From contig OZ037767.1 of assembly GCA_964035545.1 (NCBI GenBank), positions 26,087,628-26,151,627 on the forward strand: 64,000 nucleotides of DNA, read 5' to 3'. The stretch is from Bugula neritina (lineage: Eukaryota > Bryozoa > Gymnolaemata > Cheilostomatida > Bugulidae). Shown here piece after piece: positions 63,160 through 64,000 of the stretch. Position 1 is the stretch's first letter; every line of letters starts with the position of its first letter. Made by a program: the position numbers and the translations under genes. The notes under the pieces are model-generated. The model was not told where the DNA came from. It searched no databases and worked only from the letters and a program-made list of their open reading frames with translations.

Positions 63160-64000
63160 CTGTAACATAGCGTAATATTTTATTATACATTGTACATTTG
63201 TGACCTGGCACCACAAAACAAGGGATGTATATAAAATGTTAAAAACCTAGTTATTATTATGGAGTGATAGAGCAGACTTTTTCGAACATTTTGCACTTCA
63301 TTTGAAGTCTCTAGCATAAATAGAACTCGAGATATTAGTATTTAAAAACTTTAACGTTTTTAGAATTTCTAAATTACTGTTTCGAGAAAATCGCATTTAA
63401 AGTTGGCAACTCTAGAATAATTTGAGAATTATTTGTTTACAATTTACAAGCCTTAGCAACGGGTCTTTGTATAATAGGAATAGTGACAAATTTGGTATCA
63501 AAATAATTGTGAAAGTTTGGGCTTTCTGTTAAACTAAATTTCATGCTGCCTCAACATAAAACTAGGTCAAATATGGCCGCCAAACTTTTTGTCTAATTTA
63601 TTTGTCAATTTGCTTTTTACTTTGTTTAATGATTGAAAGGTTTAACAATTCCAGCAAAGAAGAAGATGTTTCAGCAAGTTTGTGTGTTGAGATATTTAAA
63701 TTAGGTATCCAAGTCAGCAGGAAGTCATATAAAACAAAATGGCAGCTGCTTCCTGTTATACATTGAATATCTTCCTCTCCTCTAATATATTGTGTAATAT
63801 ATCAAACTGCAGCTATTGAGCTGTGCTGTTTCATAGTTATTGCTTAATGAGTAGAACACTTATGAGAAAATTATTTGACTATTATGAGATCATTCGAGAT
63901 TCATTCATAAATATCTTTATAATCTCTAACGGCAACTAAATTTAGCAATTGATGTTGAAAATATAAACATAAAATCAGCTATGAGAACTTTTGAGTTTTA
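63160..64000. other. Upstream intron of the asparaginase gene, no exon recognised
   Basis: 840 bases without a frame resembling the asparaginase catalytic domain on either strand. The intron before exon 63159 must extend at least to the window end. Confidence 0.55.

Overview
The window is nuclear DNA of an invertebrate animal. It is clearly AT-rich, has short exons (60-300 nt) with GT..AG introns, many simple repeats, a tRNA-derived SINE and a hAT-type transposon. Two innexin genes together with a CTHRC1-domain gene suggest a non-vertebrate metazoan, probably a marine lophotrochozoan; I cannot place it more closely. I assembled gene models by hand from splice signals, reading-frame continuity across introns and family motifs. 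All genes lie on the minus strand.

The dominant feature is a direct duplication. Bases 1-26576 reappear at 34142-60723 with five substitutions that I could see and one microsatellite length change. The shift is +34141 left of the TG microsatellite and +34147 right of it. The simplest reading is a tandem duplication of a 34,147-bp unit (26577-60723), with the window opening inside the previous unit.

Each unit carries, from right to left (the direction of transcription): the last exon of an asparaginase/ankyrin gene (ASPG-like), innexin B, innexin A, and a secreted protein with a PAN/apple-like region, a Cys-rich segment and three CTHRC1-type domains. The 5' part of an ABCB-type half transporter (26.7-32.7 kb) lies between the two copies. 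To the right of copy 2 (60.7-63.2 kb) are the remaining asparaginase/ankyrin exons, so that gene spans the right edge of the repeat and is normal there. The left junction (26576/26577) is the abnormal one. It joins a transporter cut off just after its Walker A exon to an orphan terminal asparaginase exon.

Other points: a 1.13-kb hAT-type element sits inside a coding exon of the CTHRC1 gene, 2 nt from the old splice donor, in both copies. The two innexins differ strongly in their 5' halves but are nearly identical, introns included, in parts of their 3' halves. Tandem repeats lie unusually close to splice sites in many introns.

No CRISPR array, rRNA gene, functional tRNA gene or bacterial-type feature was seen. 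Many long open frames here are simple-repeat artefacts.
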